Assembly (NCBI RefSeq): GCF_013072695.1
Contig: NZ_LXUK01000022.1
Location: 679,084-743,083, forward strand
Direction: 5' to 3'
DNA length: 64,000 nt
From: Acinetobacter sp. Ac_5812
Lineage (GTDB): Bacteria; Pseudomonadota; Gammaproteobacteria; Pseudomonadales; Moraxellaceae
Part shown: one piece after another, positions 1 to 8,420 of the stretch
How the letters are laid out: every line of letters begins with the position of its first letter
How positions within the stretch are numbered: position 1 is the first letter of the stretch
Notes under the pieces: generated by a model
Database searches by the model: none
The model's input: only the letters and a program-made list of their open reading frames with translations
Told to the model about the DNA's origin: nothing
Translations under genes and position numbers: made by a program

Positions 1-37
1 TCAGCATAAATTTACAACCATCCTCTAGGATAAAATC

Positions 38-1333
38 ATGTCGAATATGATGAATAAGGCTCAAGGTCTTGGGCTATCTTTGATCACCAAACTCGCAGGA
101 AGCGAAATGCTTGATCAACTCAAATTAAGAAAATTTGTAGAGAAATCATTATATCAAGGTTCAAAAACAGGCTTTAAAGTACTCAATAAAACACAAAAAG
201 CATTTAAGCCACAACCAATCGATAAACAGCGTCTTCCAAATCAGAGCAACAAAAATTTGTTTGATCTCAGTCTGACTGAAGAACAGCAAATGACGGTTGA
301 TGCTATGTCACAATTTGCTGAAGAAGTGCTCTACACATTGGCACATGATGCAGATCATCATGCACAATTCCCAGAAGAACTGTGGCAACATTTGGTTGAT
401 TTGGGGCTCAACTATTATGCTTTGCCAGAGGCATTGGGTGGTGTGGCAGCAGAACAGAATATTGTGAGTAATATTCTGATTGCAGAAAGCTTGGCGAAGG
501 GTGATTTCAGTCTGACTGCAGGTTTGCTGAGTACCTTTAGTGTCATCAATGCAATAACCCGTTGGGGTTCAACCCAAGTTCAATCCATGTACTTACTGGT
601 ATTTGCAGAAGATACTGATGTTACAGCAACGTTTGCCTTTCAGGAGGCAACCCCTGCTTTTAACCCATACCAGTTAAAAACCACGGCATCTGAAGCCAAT
701 GGGCAGTTCTATATCACGGGTGAAAAAAGCTTAGTACTTTTAGGTGATATTGCTGATGTGTTCTTGGTCAGTGCAGATTTCAACGGCCAGCCTGATATTT
801 TTGTGGTGCAATCCAATGAAACGATTGCCATCAAAGCCAACCCTGCAATGGGCCTAAAGGCCACTGAAACCGCAACCCTTCAATTTAATCAAACGCCAGC
901 CTTACGTTTAGGAGATGCTGATTTTGATTACACTGCCTTTGTCGATCTAGGTAACTTGATGTGGTGTGCGATGGCTGTTGGAACCTGTGAAGCAATCAAA
1001 GCCTACTGTATCAAATATGCCAATGAACGTACTGCCTTCGGAGAACCCATTTCTCACCGTCAAAGTGTTGCATTCATGATTGCAGATATGGCGATTGAAA
1101 TTGATGCGATGCGTATGTTGGTTCTTAACGCAGCAAGTTTGGCAGAAGCTGGCAAACCATTCCATCGGGAGGCCTATCTTGCTCGCCTGCTTTGCGCTGA
1201 GAAATCAATGAAAATGGGGACAGATGGCGTTCAGATTCTTGGCGGTCATGGCTTTACCAAAGAACATCCTGTTGAGCGCTGGTATCGTGATCTTCGTGCG
1301 ACTGCAATCTTGCATTCTGGCTTACATGCTTAA
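38..1333 (+). CDS. acyl-CoA dehydrogenase family protein, probably non-catalytic subunit
   Basis: A 431-residue protein with the acyl-CoA dehydrogenase fold: an N-terminal helical domain, a central beta domain around residues 190-290, and the C-terminal helical domain with the motif GGHGFTKEHPVERWYRD. The start ATG follows AGGA by 7 bases. The last residues read RATAILHSGLHA, where catalytic members have an EGT segment carrying the Glu base. The alternative base position used by isovaleryl-CoA dehydrogenase (LDLER) reads VDLGN. Neither Glu is present, so this may be a structural partner of the next gene, 15 bases downstream. The pairing is inference; family membership is firm. Confidence 0.88.
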   Translation: MSNMMNKAQGLGLSLITKLAGSEMLDQLKLRKFVEKSLYQGSKTGFKVLNKTQKAFKPQPIDKQRLPNQSNKNLFDLSLTEEQQMTVDAMSQFAEEVLYTLAHDADHHAQFPEELWQHLVDLGLNYYALPEALGGVAAEQNIVSNILIAESLAKGDFSLTAGLLSTFSVINAITRWGSTQVQSMYLLVFAEDTDVTATFAFQEATPAFNPYQLKTTASEANGQFYITGEKSLVLLGDIADVFLVSADFNGQPDIFVVQSNETIAIKANPAMGLKATETATLQFNQTPALRLGDADFDYTAFVDLGNLMWCAMAVGTCEAIKAYCIKYANERTAFGEPISHRQSVAFMIADMAIEIDAMRMLVLNAASLAEAGKPFHREAYLARLLCAEKSMKMGTDGVQILGGHGFTKEHPVERWYRDLRATAILHSGLHA

Positions 1334-1348
1334 TTTTGGAGAACTATA

Positions 1349-2548
1349 ATGAATTTACAAAATCCGAAAAAATTCAAAATGCTGGTTGATCAGGCACACG
1401 AAACTGCACTCAATGTACTCCGTCCGATTTCACGTAAATACGATAAAGCTGAACATGCCTATCCCAAAGAGCTGGATATGCTTGCGGCTTTACTGGATGG
1501 CATGAATGAAAGTGGCGAAGGTGTTGGTGCTGCTAATGCCAGTAAACGTGGAACAGCTAATCTGGACGCTGTTGTAAACGGCGGCAATATGTCTGCGGCA
1601 CTCGGCATCATTGAAATGTGTTATGGCGATACGGGTCTATTATTGAGTATGCCCCGCCAAGGTCTGGGTAACTCTGCGATTGCAGCAGTCGCCAATGATG
1701 AACAGCTGGAACGCTTCAAAGGCACTTGGGCAGCCATGGCAATTACCGAGCCGGGTTGTGGTTCAGATTCAGCTGCGATTCGCACCACAGCAACCAAAGA
1801 TGGCGATGATTATATCCTGAATGGCGAAAAAATCTTTGTCACTTCGGGTGACCGTGCTGATTCGGTTGTGGTCTGGGCAACCTTGGATAAAAAATTAGGT
1901 CGTGCTGCGATCAAGTCTTTTGTGGTACCAAAAGGCACAGCAGGCATGAAAGTTGAACGTCTTGAACACAAACTGGGCATTAAAGCTTCTGACACGGCAG
2001 TGATTAGCTTTATTGACTGCCGTGTACCTGCTGCCAATTTGCTAGGTAATCCTGAAATTGATGTGGCTAAAGGCTTCGCAGGTGTAATGGAAACCTTTGA
2101 CAATACCCGTCCACTGGTTGCAGCAATGGCCGTTGGTTGTGCCAAAGCATCCTTAGAACGCATCAAAGAGATTTTCAAAGATCAGCTTGATCCAGACTAC
2201 ACCACTCCCTACCTACAGACCTCAAATCTAGCAGCGCAAATCTATCGTATGGAAGCTGAGTGGGAAGCTGCACGTCTATTAATGATTAAAGCAACCTGGA
2301 TGGCAGACAATAAAAAGCCAAATTCGAAAGAAGCGTCGATTGCTAAAGCCAAAGCGGGTCGTGTGGGTAATGAAATCACGCTCAAATGTGTGGAGTTAGC
2401 AGCCAGTGTTGGCTATGCTGAAGATGAATTATTGGAAAAATGGGCGCGTGACTCAAAAATTCTGGATATTTTTGAAGGTACGCAACAGATTCAGCAATTG
2501 ATCATTGCCCGCCGTGAATTGGGTAAATCATCAAGTGAACTAAAATAA
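1349..2548 (+). CDS. acyl-CoA dehydrogenase (catalytic)
   Basis: A 399-residue FAD-dependent acyl-CoA dehydrogenase, expected to oxidise an acyl-CoA at the alpha-beta bond and pass electrons to ETF. Visible motifs are AITEPGCGSDSAAIRT in the FAD-binding region and the C-terminal ILDIFEGTQQIQQ, whose Glu is the usual catalytic base. The start has GGAG 9 bases upstream. It follows the preceding paralogue by 15 bases, so the two are surely co-transcribed, and a terminator follows. The substrate cannot be read from the sequence. Confidence 0.92.
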   Translation: MNLQNPKKFKMLVDQAHETALNVLRPISRKYDKAEHAYPKELDMLAALLDGMNESGEGVGAANASKRGTANLDAVVNGGNMSAALGIIEMCYGDTGLLLSMPRQGLGNSAIAAVANDEQLERFKGTWAAMAITEPGCGSDSAAIRTTATKDGDDYILNGEKIFVTSGDRADSVVVWATLDKKLGRAAIKSFVVPKGTAGMKVERLEHKLGIKASDTAVISFIDCRVPAANLLGNPEIDVAKGFAGVMETFDNTRPLVAAMAVGCAKASLERIKEIFKDQLDPDYTTPYLQTSNLAAQIYRMEAEWEAARLLMIKATWMADNKKPNSKEASIAKAKAGRVGNEITLKCVELAASVGYAEDELLEKWARDSKILDIFEGTQQIQQLIIARRELGKSSSELK

Positions 2549-2568
2549 TTTTGAATCGGCAATAACCT

Positions 2569-2597
2569 AAAAAGGACGTTTTCATAACGTCCTTTTT
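2569..2597 (+). terminator. rho-independent terminator after the acyl-CoA dehydrogenase pair
   Basis: The stem AAAAAGGACGTT pairs with AACGTCCTTTTT around a TTCAT loop and ends in a T run. The symmetrical A/T tracts let it also serve dsbG from the opposite strand. Confidence 0.85.
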
Positions 2598-2642
2598 ATT
2601 TGATGTATCGCCATATAAATCGGCATTTCTATTCATCGATTT

Positions 2643-3389
2643 TTATTCAAAAACATGTTTTAAATCCTTAGGTAAGCCCTGCGCTGTTTCCATTTGACCT
2701 TGACTATTTTTCCAGACTAAAGCTGGTGTGGCATAAAAACCATATTTATTCATCATTTCTTCATTCGATTCCAATTTTTCTGCAAGATGCGCTGGAATCG
2801 GTTTTAATTCTTTCAATTTTTGTTTCCCCTTCGCCGCATTAAATGCTTCAAAAACCTGCTGTGGATTGGATGCAGCCAGAAGCGTGGCAGCCTGTCCTCG
2901 GCTTTCCGCACGGATCACCCCAACTTGGATATGGCGCAGTTGCACCTTACCTGCTTTGACATAAGGACGGGCTTTTTCCCAAAACGTATGACAATACGGA
3001 CAGTTTGGATCAGAGAAGACATAAATAATCCGTGGTGCTTTGACATTACCATCCTGAATCCAAGCCGATTTTTCCAGACTTTTCCAAACCTCATCCAGAA
3101 CCGATTGTTTGACATGCGTATTCAGCGCATCAACGGTTAAGTTATCCCCCTTGGCATTGTGCAAATCCCCAACAATATAATATTTATTGTCATTCGAAAT
3201 AAAAACAGTCATTGGATTTTGTTGCATATGTCCAGCCCAGCCTGTCATTTGGGCAGGTGCTTCAATTTGTTTAACAAAGCTAAATCCGTCTTTTTCCAGT
3301 TTCTGCTTGATGGTCGGGACTGCGGCAAATCCTTGCGCTGTAGAGCATGCGAGAGCAATAGCAGCTAAACGTTTAAGATTCTGGTTCAT
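2643..3389 (-). CDS. dsbG: thiol:disulfide interchange protein DsbG
   Basis: A 248-residue periplasmic disulfide isomerase/chaperone of the DsbC/DsbG family. The signal peptide runs to about residue 22 (LAC...GFAAVP). A dimerisation region follows, then a thioredoxin fold with the active site DPNCPYCH at C130 and C133; CPYC is the DsbG form of the motif. A cis-Pro segment YATPAL lies near the C-terminus. The start overlaps the stop of the upstream tlpA-like gene (ATGA), indicating translational coupling. DsbD, encoded two genes upstream, is the expected electron donor. Confidence 0.9.
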   Translation of the reverse strand: MNQNLKRLAAIALACSTAQGFAAVPTIKQKLEKDGFSFVKQIEAPAQMTGWAGHMQQNPMTVFISNDNKYYIVGDLHNAKGDNLTVDALNTHVKQSVLDEVWKSLEKSAWIQDGNVKAPRIIYVFSDPNCPYCHTFWEKARPYVKAGKVQLRHIQVGVIRAESRGQAATLLAASNPQQVFEAFNAAKGKQKLKELKPIPAHLAEKLESNEEMMNKYGFYATPALVWKNSQGQMETAQGLPKDLKHVFE

Positions 3390-4234
3390 TGAGAAGATAC
3401 CTCATGTAGTTGAGTCATTTTTTGCAGATATTGTTTCAGCATTGCAGGACTGAGTTCCCCCATATGCTGCTCTACAAGTTGCCCCTGAGCATTGAAAAAT
3501 AAAGTACTGGGCATACCATACATCTTCATCTGTTGAGCCATTTCACCATTTGGATCGGCTAAAACATTTTTAAAGTTGAACTGGTGCTGGCTGAGATAAT
3601 TTTTAATGACATCCGTAGCTTCACCTTGATTGATCATGACAAAATGGATATCTGGATAATCTTGTTGTGCTTGGTACAACACAGGCATTTCTCGATGACA
3701 CGGCGGACACCAGCTTGCCCACAAATTAATCACTGTAGCTTGCCCAATAAATTGGGTTAAAGCCTGTGGCTGTTGTTGCAAGTCATGAAAACCAAGTGCA
3801 GGATATTCTGCTTGGACTTGAAAAGGTTTAAGTAACGCTAGGCTTGCAAGTTGTACCGCAACAAAAACCAGTAAACTACTGCCTAGCATCTTGTACTTTA
3901 AAGCGCGATTTTTCCAAATAAACCACACAGCAGCGGTCACCATGCCCGCATAGGGGCTAAAGCCTTTATCCTGAATCTTGATGATGTCGATCGGATGTGA
4001 AAAGTAGGCATCCGCATGTATCAGTACGAAAACGACTCTTGCTGCAATCAACCCAATCAATACAGCTGACCAAAGCGAATCTTTATAATGCTGCCAGACA
4101 TTTTCAGAGCATTGATTCTTTCGACTGAGGTATATTCCCCATAAAAATACAGCGAGCCATGCCAGTAAAATGCTCAGCAATGACCATGGCAGAATAAATC
4201 CACCGATATGTAGTGCTTCTGAAGACATCATCAT
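3386..4234 (-). CDS. TlpA-like thiol-disulfide oxidoreductase with N-terminal membrane domain
   Basis: 282 residues. The first 140 form several hydrophobic segments, including GFSPYAGMVTAAVWF, resembling part of the prolipoprotein diacylglyceryl transferase (Lgt) fold. Residues 145-282 form a periplasmic thioredoxin-like domain with the active site WASWCPPC (C176, C179) and a cis-Pro in GMPSTLFF. It overlaps dsbD and dsbG by 4 bases at each end, so the three genes form one tight operon. It corresponds in position to the DsbE-like gene of the P. aeruginosa dsb locus. The likely role is reduction of periplasmic protein thiols with electrons from DsbD; the job of the Lgt-like part is unknown. 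Confidence 0.85.
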   Translation of the reverse strand: MMMSSEALHIGGFILPWSLLSILLAWLAVFLWGIYLSRKNQCSENVWQHYKDSLWSAVLIGLIAARVVFVLIHADAYFSHPIDIIKIQDKGFSPYAGMVTAAVWFIWKNRALKYKMLGSSLLVFVAVQLASLALLKPFQVQAEYPALGFHDLQQQPQALTQFIGQATVINLWASWCPPCHREMPVLYQAQQDYPDIHFVMINQGEATDVIKNYLSQHQFNFKNVLADPNGEMAQQMKMYGMPSTLFFNAQGQLVEQHMGELSPAMLKQYLQKMTQLHEVSSQ

Positions 4235-6180
4235 GGTTGCACTCCAGACAGTTGCTTAACATTCTGAACCAACTGATGGGCAGTAAATGTGCCAGTTAAA
4301 CGTAAATTTCGCAGTTCCTCATGCTGTTCATTCAGGAATAAAACTGTTGGCGGCCCTAAAATTTGACGTTGCTTTAAAATTAGGTCTTGAGACGCTTCAT
4401 AATGGGTTAAATCCAATTTAATTCTGACAACATTGGCAATGGCGGCTTGTACCTCTACTGATGGAATCACTTGACGTTCAATCGGCTGACAAGCAACACA
4501 CCAATCTGCATAAACATCGATTAGAACTGGCTGATCAGGATGAGCTGACAAGGCTTGCTGTAACTCTTGTTGATTTCTCACCACAATCCATTGATGTAAG
4601 CTGGACACCTGTTGTTGACTCAAAGATGATAGTGCAAGATGTGCGTGCCATGTGCCTGTTGCAGCCACAACACCAATCACAGCAAGTATCAGCAATCGAT
4701 GCGTTAATTTCATGATGTGTCGCAGAATTGTGATTAAGTATCCTGCAGCGACAAACAGTACAATGGCAAAAGCAGAATGATAGATTGCATTTCCCAGTAA
4801 TGGACGAGCAAAATAAATCGCCATTGCCAGCATTACAAAACCAAAGCTAAATTTTAATCGCTCCATCCATAATCCAGGTTTAGGTAAATACTTTGCCCCA
4901 AATACACTGGCAATAAACAAAGGAATTCCGATTCCCAGACCCATCAAGAATAAGTAAAGCCCACCTAACCAGCCATGTTCAAGTTGTGAAACATAAAGTA
5001 AAGCGCCTGCAAGTGGCGCACTCATACATGGGCCCACGATTAAAGCCGATACTGCCCCCATCACACCCGCACCAATAAAGGTTCCACCCTTCTGTGATTG
5101 TTGCAGCCGATCTAGACGTTGTAATAAGGCCTGAGGTAAAGATAATTGATAAAGACCAAACAGGTTCAATGCAAACACAATAAACATCAGTACAAATAGG
5201 CTGATGAAAACTGGGTTTTGAAACCAGCGCTGAATATTAAAGCCAAGCTGAGCCACCACCAATCCCATCAACGCATAGACCAATGCCATACTGACCACGA
5301 AGGTGATCGCAATTAATGCAGCGCGGTGTCCTTTCTTCTGCTGAACTAAAATTCCTGAAAGAATTGGAATTAAAGGCAAGGAACACGGTAAAAATGCCAA
5401 TAAGATGCCAAGCCCCAAGAAAACAATGATATTGATCCAAACGGTTTGGCTAGACAATAAATGCAGAAAAAACTGATCATTATTCCAGTCCTGTTTGAAA
5501 CTTTGCTCAGATATCGATTGAGCAAGAGAACTCGATTGCGCTGCTGAAACAACGCTGCTATTGCTGTCATTCTCTATGACATTTTCAATCTGGTCTGCAT
5601 CCGACAGCTCAGCCTTTTGCTGAACATTTTCAGCATCAGTAAGGGCTGGTACTGCTTTCGGCGCGATTGGTGCTGTTTTTGCAGGCTCATCGCGCAGAAC
5701 TGAATCTGGTGTGGTCTTTTGCGGTGTTTGCGCTAAAAGTGCCAAATTGGTTTGAGAAGATACGGGCTTAGTCTGTGGTAACAAACCAGTGTCGTCCGTC
5801 TGAATCGTCATTCGTTGTACAGGATAACAAAGCCCGTCATCGGCACAGCCTTGCCATTGAATCTGGTATTGTTGATTCGGCTGTACCTTAAATTCCGCAG
5901 TCACGTTATTGTAGTGGACATCGGTTAGGCCAAAGGTAGGGTCATCTTTTTGCTGTCCTTTCGGCAAATTTAAGTGAATATTTTTCCCATTCGCAATGAC
6001 TTTGAATTGATCATGATAGAGATAATATTTGGGGACAATGTCCCATTTTAATTCTGCAGTATCTTTAGAAATAGAACTGGCTTCAAATTTAAATGCTTGA
6101 TCTGGCGGCAGAAAGTCTGAAGCAGCCCATGTGCCACTACTTAGCCCAAGAAATAGAGCGGTTAAAAAATGAAATCGCAT
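4231..6180 (-). CDS. dsbD: thiol:disulfide interchange protein DsbD
   Basis: A 649-residue inner-membrane electron conduit from cytoplasmic thioredoxin to periplasmic DsbC/DsbG-type proteins. It has a signal peptide (residues 1-19), an nDsbD domain with GCADDGLCYP (C112, C118), a low-complexity linker of about 100 residues, and a membrane domain from about residue 245 with the redox cysteines in FLPCSLP and GPCMSAP. The C-terminal thioredoxin domain has WCVAC (C561, C564). All six redox cysteines are present. It is first in the dsbD-tlpA-dsbG operon and divergent from the two-component system. Confidence 0.93.
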   Translation of the reverse strand: MRFHFLTALFLGLSSGTWAASDFLPPDQAFKFEASSISKDTAELKWDIVPKYYLYHDQFKVIANGKNIHLNLPKGQQKDDPTFGLTDVHYNNVTAEFKVQPNQQYQIQWQGCADDGLCYPVQRMTIQTDDTGLLPQTKPVSSQTNLALLAQTPQKTTPDSVLRDEPAKTAPIAPKAVPALTDAENVQQKAELSDADQIENVIENDSNSSVVSAAQSSSLAQSISEQSFKQDWNNDQFFLHLLSSQTVWINIIVFLGLGILLAFLPCSLPLIPILSGILVQQKKGHRAALIAITFVVSMALVYALMGLVVAQLGFNIQRWFQNPVFISLFVLMFIVFALNLFGLYQLSLPQALLQRLDRLQQSQKGGTFIGAGVMGAVSALIVGPCMSAPLAGALLYVSQLEHGWLGGLYLFLMGLGIGIPLFIASVFGAKYLPKPGLWMERLKFSFGFVMLAMAIYFARPLLGNAIYHSAFAIVLFVAAGYLITILRHIMKLTHRLLILAVIGVVAATGTWHAHLALSSLSQQQVSSLHQWIVVRNQQELQQALSAHPDQPVLIDVYADWCVACQPIERQVIPSVEVQAAIANVVRIKLDLTHYEASQDLILKQRQILGPPTVLFLNEQHEELRNLRLTGTFTAHQLVQNVKQLSGVQP

Positions 6181-6289
6181 AACAATAGGTCTAAAATTTA
6201 ATATGCAGGCATTATCAAATAGACAAAATTAAGAGAACATTAACAGCTGTATTTGTTTGTAAAATGAGTACACTGATTGAGGAAAAGCC
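6181..6289. promoter_or_regulatory. divergent dsbD / response regulator promoter region
   Basis: 109 bases separate the dsb operon from the regulator genes. A direct repeat at 6228-6246 (ATTAAG and ATTAAC, 11 bases apart) has the spacing expected for an OmpR/PhoB-type regulator, so it is a candidate site for the adjacent response regulator. This is inference from spacing only. Confidence 0.4.
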
Positions 6290-6961
6290 ATGTTTGTCGT
6301 ACTTGTTGAAGATGACCCCTATATCGCACAAGGGATTGTCGCCGCACTGGATTATCTAAATATTTCGGTTGAACATGTCAATACTGCCAAAGCTGCGGAT
6401 TATTTTATTCGAAACAGCGCGGTGGATTTATGTTTATTGGATTTGGGCTTACCCGACCAAGATGGATTGGAACTCTTACAGACATGGCGAAAAGCGGGTT
6501 TACACGTACCTGTCCTTGTTCTTACAGCACGTAATCAAACGCAGCAATGTGTTGAAGCCCTCAATACAGGTGCGGATGACTATCTGACCAAACCTTTTGA
6601 TTTGCCTATTTTGATTGCCAGAGTCCATGCTTTAGCAAGACGGAACCGCGGCTATTCCTCGAACATCTTACAGATAGGCGATTTAAAACTGCATCAAGAT
6701 ACGCAACAAGCCTATTACCAAGATCAATTGCTCAACCTCTCTCGCCGTGAATACAGCTTGCTTGAAACGTTTATGCTCTACCCAAACCAGATCCTTAAAA
6801 ATGAGCATCTCATTGATAAAGTTTATGGTTTTCAGGACAGTATCGAAAGTAATGCAATTAATGTCCATATTTACCATTTAAGGCAAAAAATTCACCCAGA
6901 CATCATTCAAACCATTCGGGGTGTAGGTTATCTGTTCAAAGTGCCTGAGCAAAGCATATGA
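6290..6961 (+). CDS. OmpR-family response regulator (DsbR-like)
   Basis: 223 residues: a receiver domain (residues 1-115) with acidic pocket EDD (7-9), phospho-acceptor D51 in LLDLGLPDQDG and Lys in LTKPFDLP, then a winged-helix DNA-binding domain with NAINVHIYHLRQKI and the terminal RGVGYLF. The ATG lies 9 bases after GAGG and the stop overlaps the kinase start (ATGA). Divergence from dsbD matches the copper-responsive DsbR of P. aeruginosa in gene order. The signal here is inferred, not shown. Confidence 0.9.
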   Translation: MFVVLVEDDPYIAQGIVAALDYLNISVEHVNTAKAADYFIRNSAVDLCLLDLGLPDQDGLELLQTWRKAGLHVPVLVLTARNQTQQCVEALNTGADDYLTKPFDLPILIARVHALARRNRGYSSNILQIGDLKLHQDTQQAYYQDQLLNLSRREYSLLETFMLYPNQILKNEHLIDKVYGFQDSIESNAINVHIYHLRQKIHPDIIQTIRGVGYLFKVPEQSI

Positions 6962-8307
6962 AAAATTACAGTTTAAAATGGCGATTAGTCACCACGATTT
7001 GCTTTGTATTTATTCTGCTGTGGTCTTTGGTATTTTATTGGCTTTATGTCGATCTGGAAAAACGCCTACAGCAGACCTTAGATGAGCGGCTTTCAGCTTC
7101 AGCATTAATGGTTGCCCATTTAATTCAACAACTCCCAGTTGATCAAATCATGAATAGCTTGGATTCCGTACAACAAAAACATAATCCGCAAAATTTAATC
7201 GTCTGTGAGGTTTCACTTTCGAGTTATGACCCTGCAGAAGACCAACAAGTTTTAGTAAGAACCCAAGGTTCACCCAGTTTAACCAGCAGAAAAGCAGGCT
7301 TTAGTACTTGGCAGGAAAATGGCATTGATTGGCGTAGTTATGTCCTGCAAAAGGGCCAAATCCGGGTCGTCACTGCGGAAAAATTACAACTACGCTACTC
7401 CTTGCTCAAACAAATTTTACAATCTGTGCTGATGCCTTTAATCATTACTTTAATTCTATGTATTCTTCTGATCTTATGGATTATTCGTGTCGAGTTTCTG
7501 CCACTGGATCACATTGCACAACGCCTGAGAAAACAACAAGACCAACATTCTTCAGCAGCAGCAACCGATCTACTCGATTTAAACACTGAAAATATCCCAA
7601 AAGAAATTCAACCCTTTGTAGACAGCATATTCGCGCTTGTACACAACTTGCATCAGAGCCTGGAAAATGAAAAAAGCTTTAGTGCATTTGCTGCACATGA
7701 ACTACGTAGTCCGCTCACTGCCATTAAAACCCATGTGCAGTTAAGTAAATTGATGCTGATGCAGTCTGGGCAGGATCAGCAAAAGCTGCTGAATAATTTA
7801 GAACAAGCAGAATTCAGCATCCAGCGATATGAACAACTTTTGGAACAATTACTCTTGTTAAGTAAAACAGAGACACTTGTTCAACCAGAGCTGAATAGAG
7901 TCGATGTTACTGTTAGCCTCAAACAGGTGATCAATGAACTTGAGCAAAAATATCACGACCTACCACAGCAATTAGAAGTTGATTGGAATAGTTTATCTCT
8001 ACTCAACCTCCCTGATGAAGCTCTAAAGATTGTGCTTAAAAATTTAATTGAAAATGCGTATTTACACGCGAAAGCCCCAATTCAAATCTATATGCAAACA
8101 CATGATTTAGTGATTAGTGATACAGGTCATGGTTTAAATGACCATGATCTTAGTTTACTTACACAACGATTTTGGCGTAAATCTGCACACAACAACGGTC
8201 ATGGACTCGGGTTAGCATTGGTAAAATTGTTATTGGAAAAACATGGCTTCACAATCAGGTTCAGCCAAAATTCCCCCAATGGTCTTAAAGTGGTCATTTC
8301 TCCATGA
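6958..8307 (+). CDS. sensor histidine kinase (DsbS-like)
   Basis: 449 residues. A transmembrane helix at about 12-30, a periplasmic sensor of about 120 residues and a second helix at about 157-177 precede the kinase core. The H box is AAHELRSPLTAIKTH with H247, the N box is NLIENAYLHAK, and the G boxes are ISDTGHGL and GHGLGLALVKLL. The periplasmic domain holds one Cys and no obvious metal cluster. It is translationally coupled to the regulator gene and probably controls the divergent dsb operon. Confidence 0.9.
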   Translation: MKNYSLKWRLVTTICFVFILLWSLVFYWLYVDLEKRLQQTLDERLSASALMVAHLIQQLPVDQIMNSLDSVQQKHNPQNLIVCEVSLSSYDPAEDQQVLVRTQGSPSLTSRKAGFSTWQENGIDWRSYVLQKGQIRVVTAEKLQLRYSLLKQILQSVLMPLIITLILCILLILWIIRVEFLPLDHIAQRLRKQQDQHSSAAATDLLDLNTENIPKEIQPFVDSIFALVHNLHQSLENEKSFSAFAAHELRSPLTAIKTHVQLSKLMLMQSGQDQQKLLNNLEQAEFSIQRYEQLLEQLLLLSKTETLVQPELNRVDVTVSLKQVINELEQKYHDLPQQLEVDWNSLSLLNLPDEALKIVLKNLIENAYLHAKAPIQIYMQTHDLVISDTGHGLNDHDLSLLTQRFWRKSAHNNGHGLGLALVKLLLEKHGFTIRFSQNSPNGLKVVISP

Positions 8308-8339
8308 TAACAAAGCGAAATGACCACACAGATAAGACA

Positions 8340-8420
8340 CTAGCGCATAGTAACAAACTCTTCGGCTGAGGTTGGATGAATTGCAACTGTATTATCAAAG
8401 TCTTTCTTGGTTGCCCCCAT
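8340..8420 (-). pseudogene. gor: severed 3' end of gor (26 codons after an in-frame stop)
   Basis: Directly after the gor stop TAA (8421-8423), the same frame continues ATG GGG GCA ACC and on to a TAG at 8340-8342. It encodes MGATKKDFDNTVAIHPTSAE and then EFVTMR, which is the conserved glutathione reductase C-terminus, including the HPTSAEE segment that carries the catalytic His-Glu pair. No frameshift is needed; one codon, Lys in homologues, reads TAA. This is a nonsense mutation, a readthrough site or a sequencing error. Confidence 0.85.
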
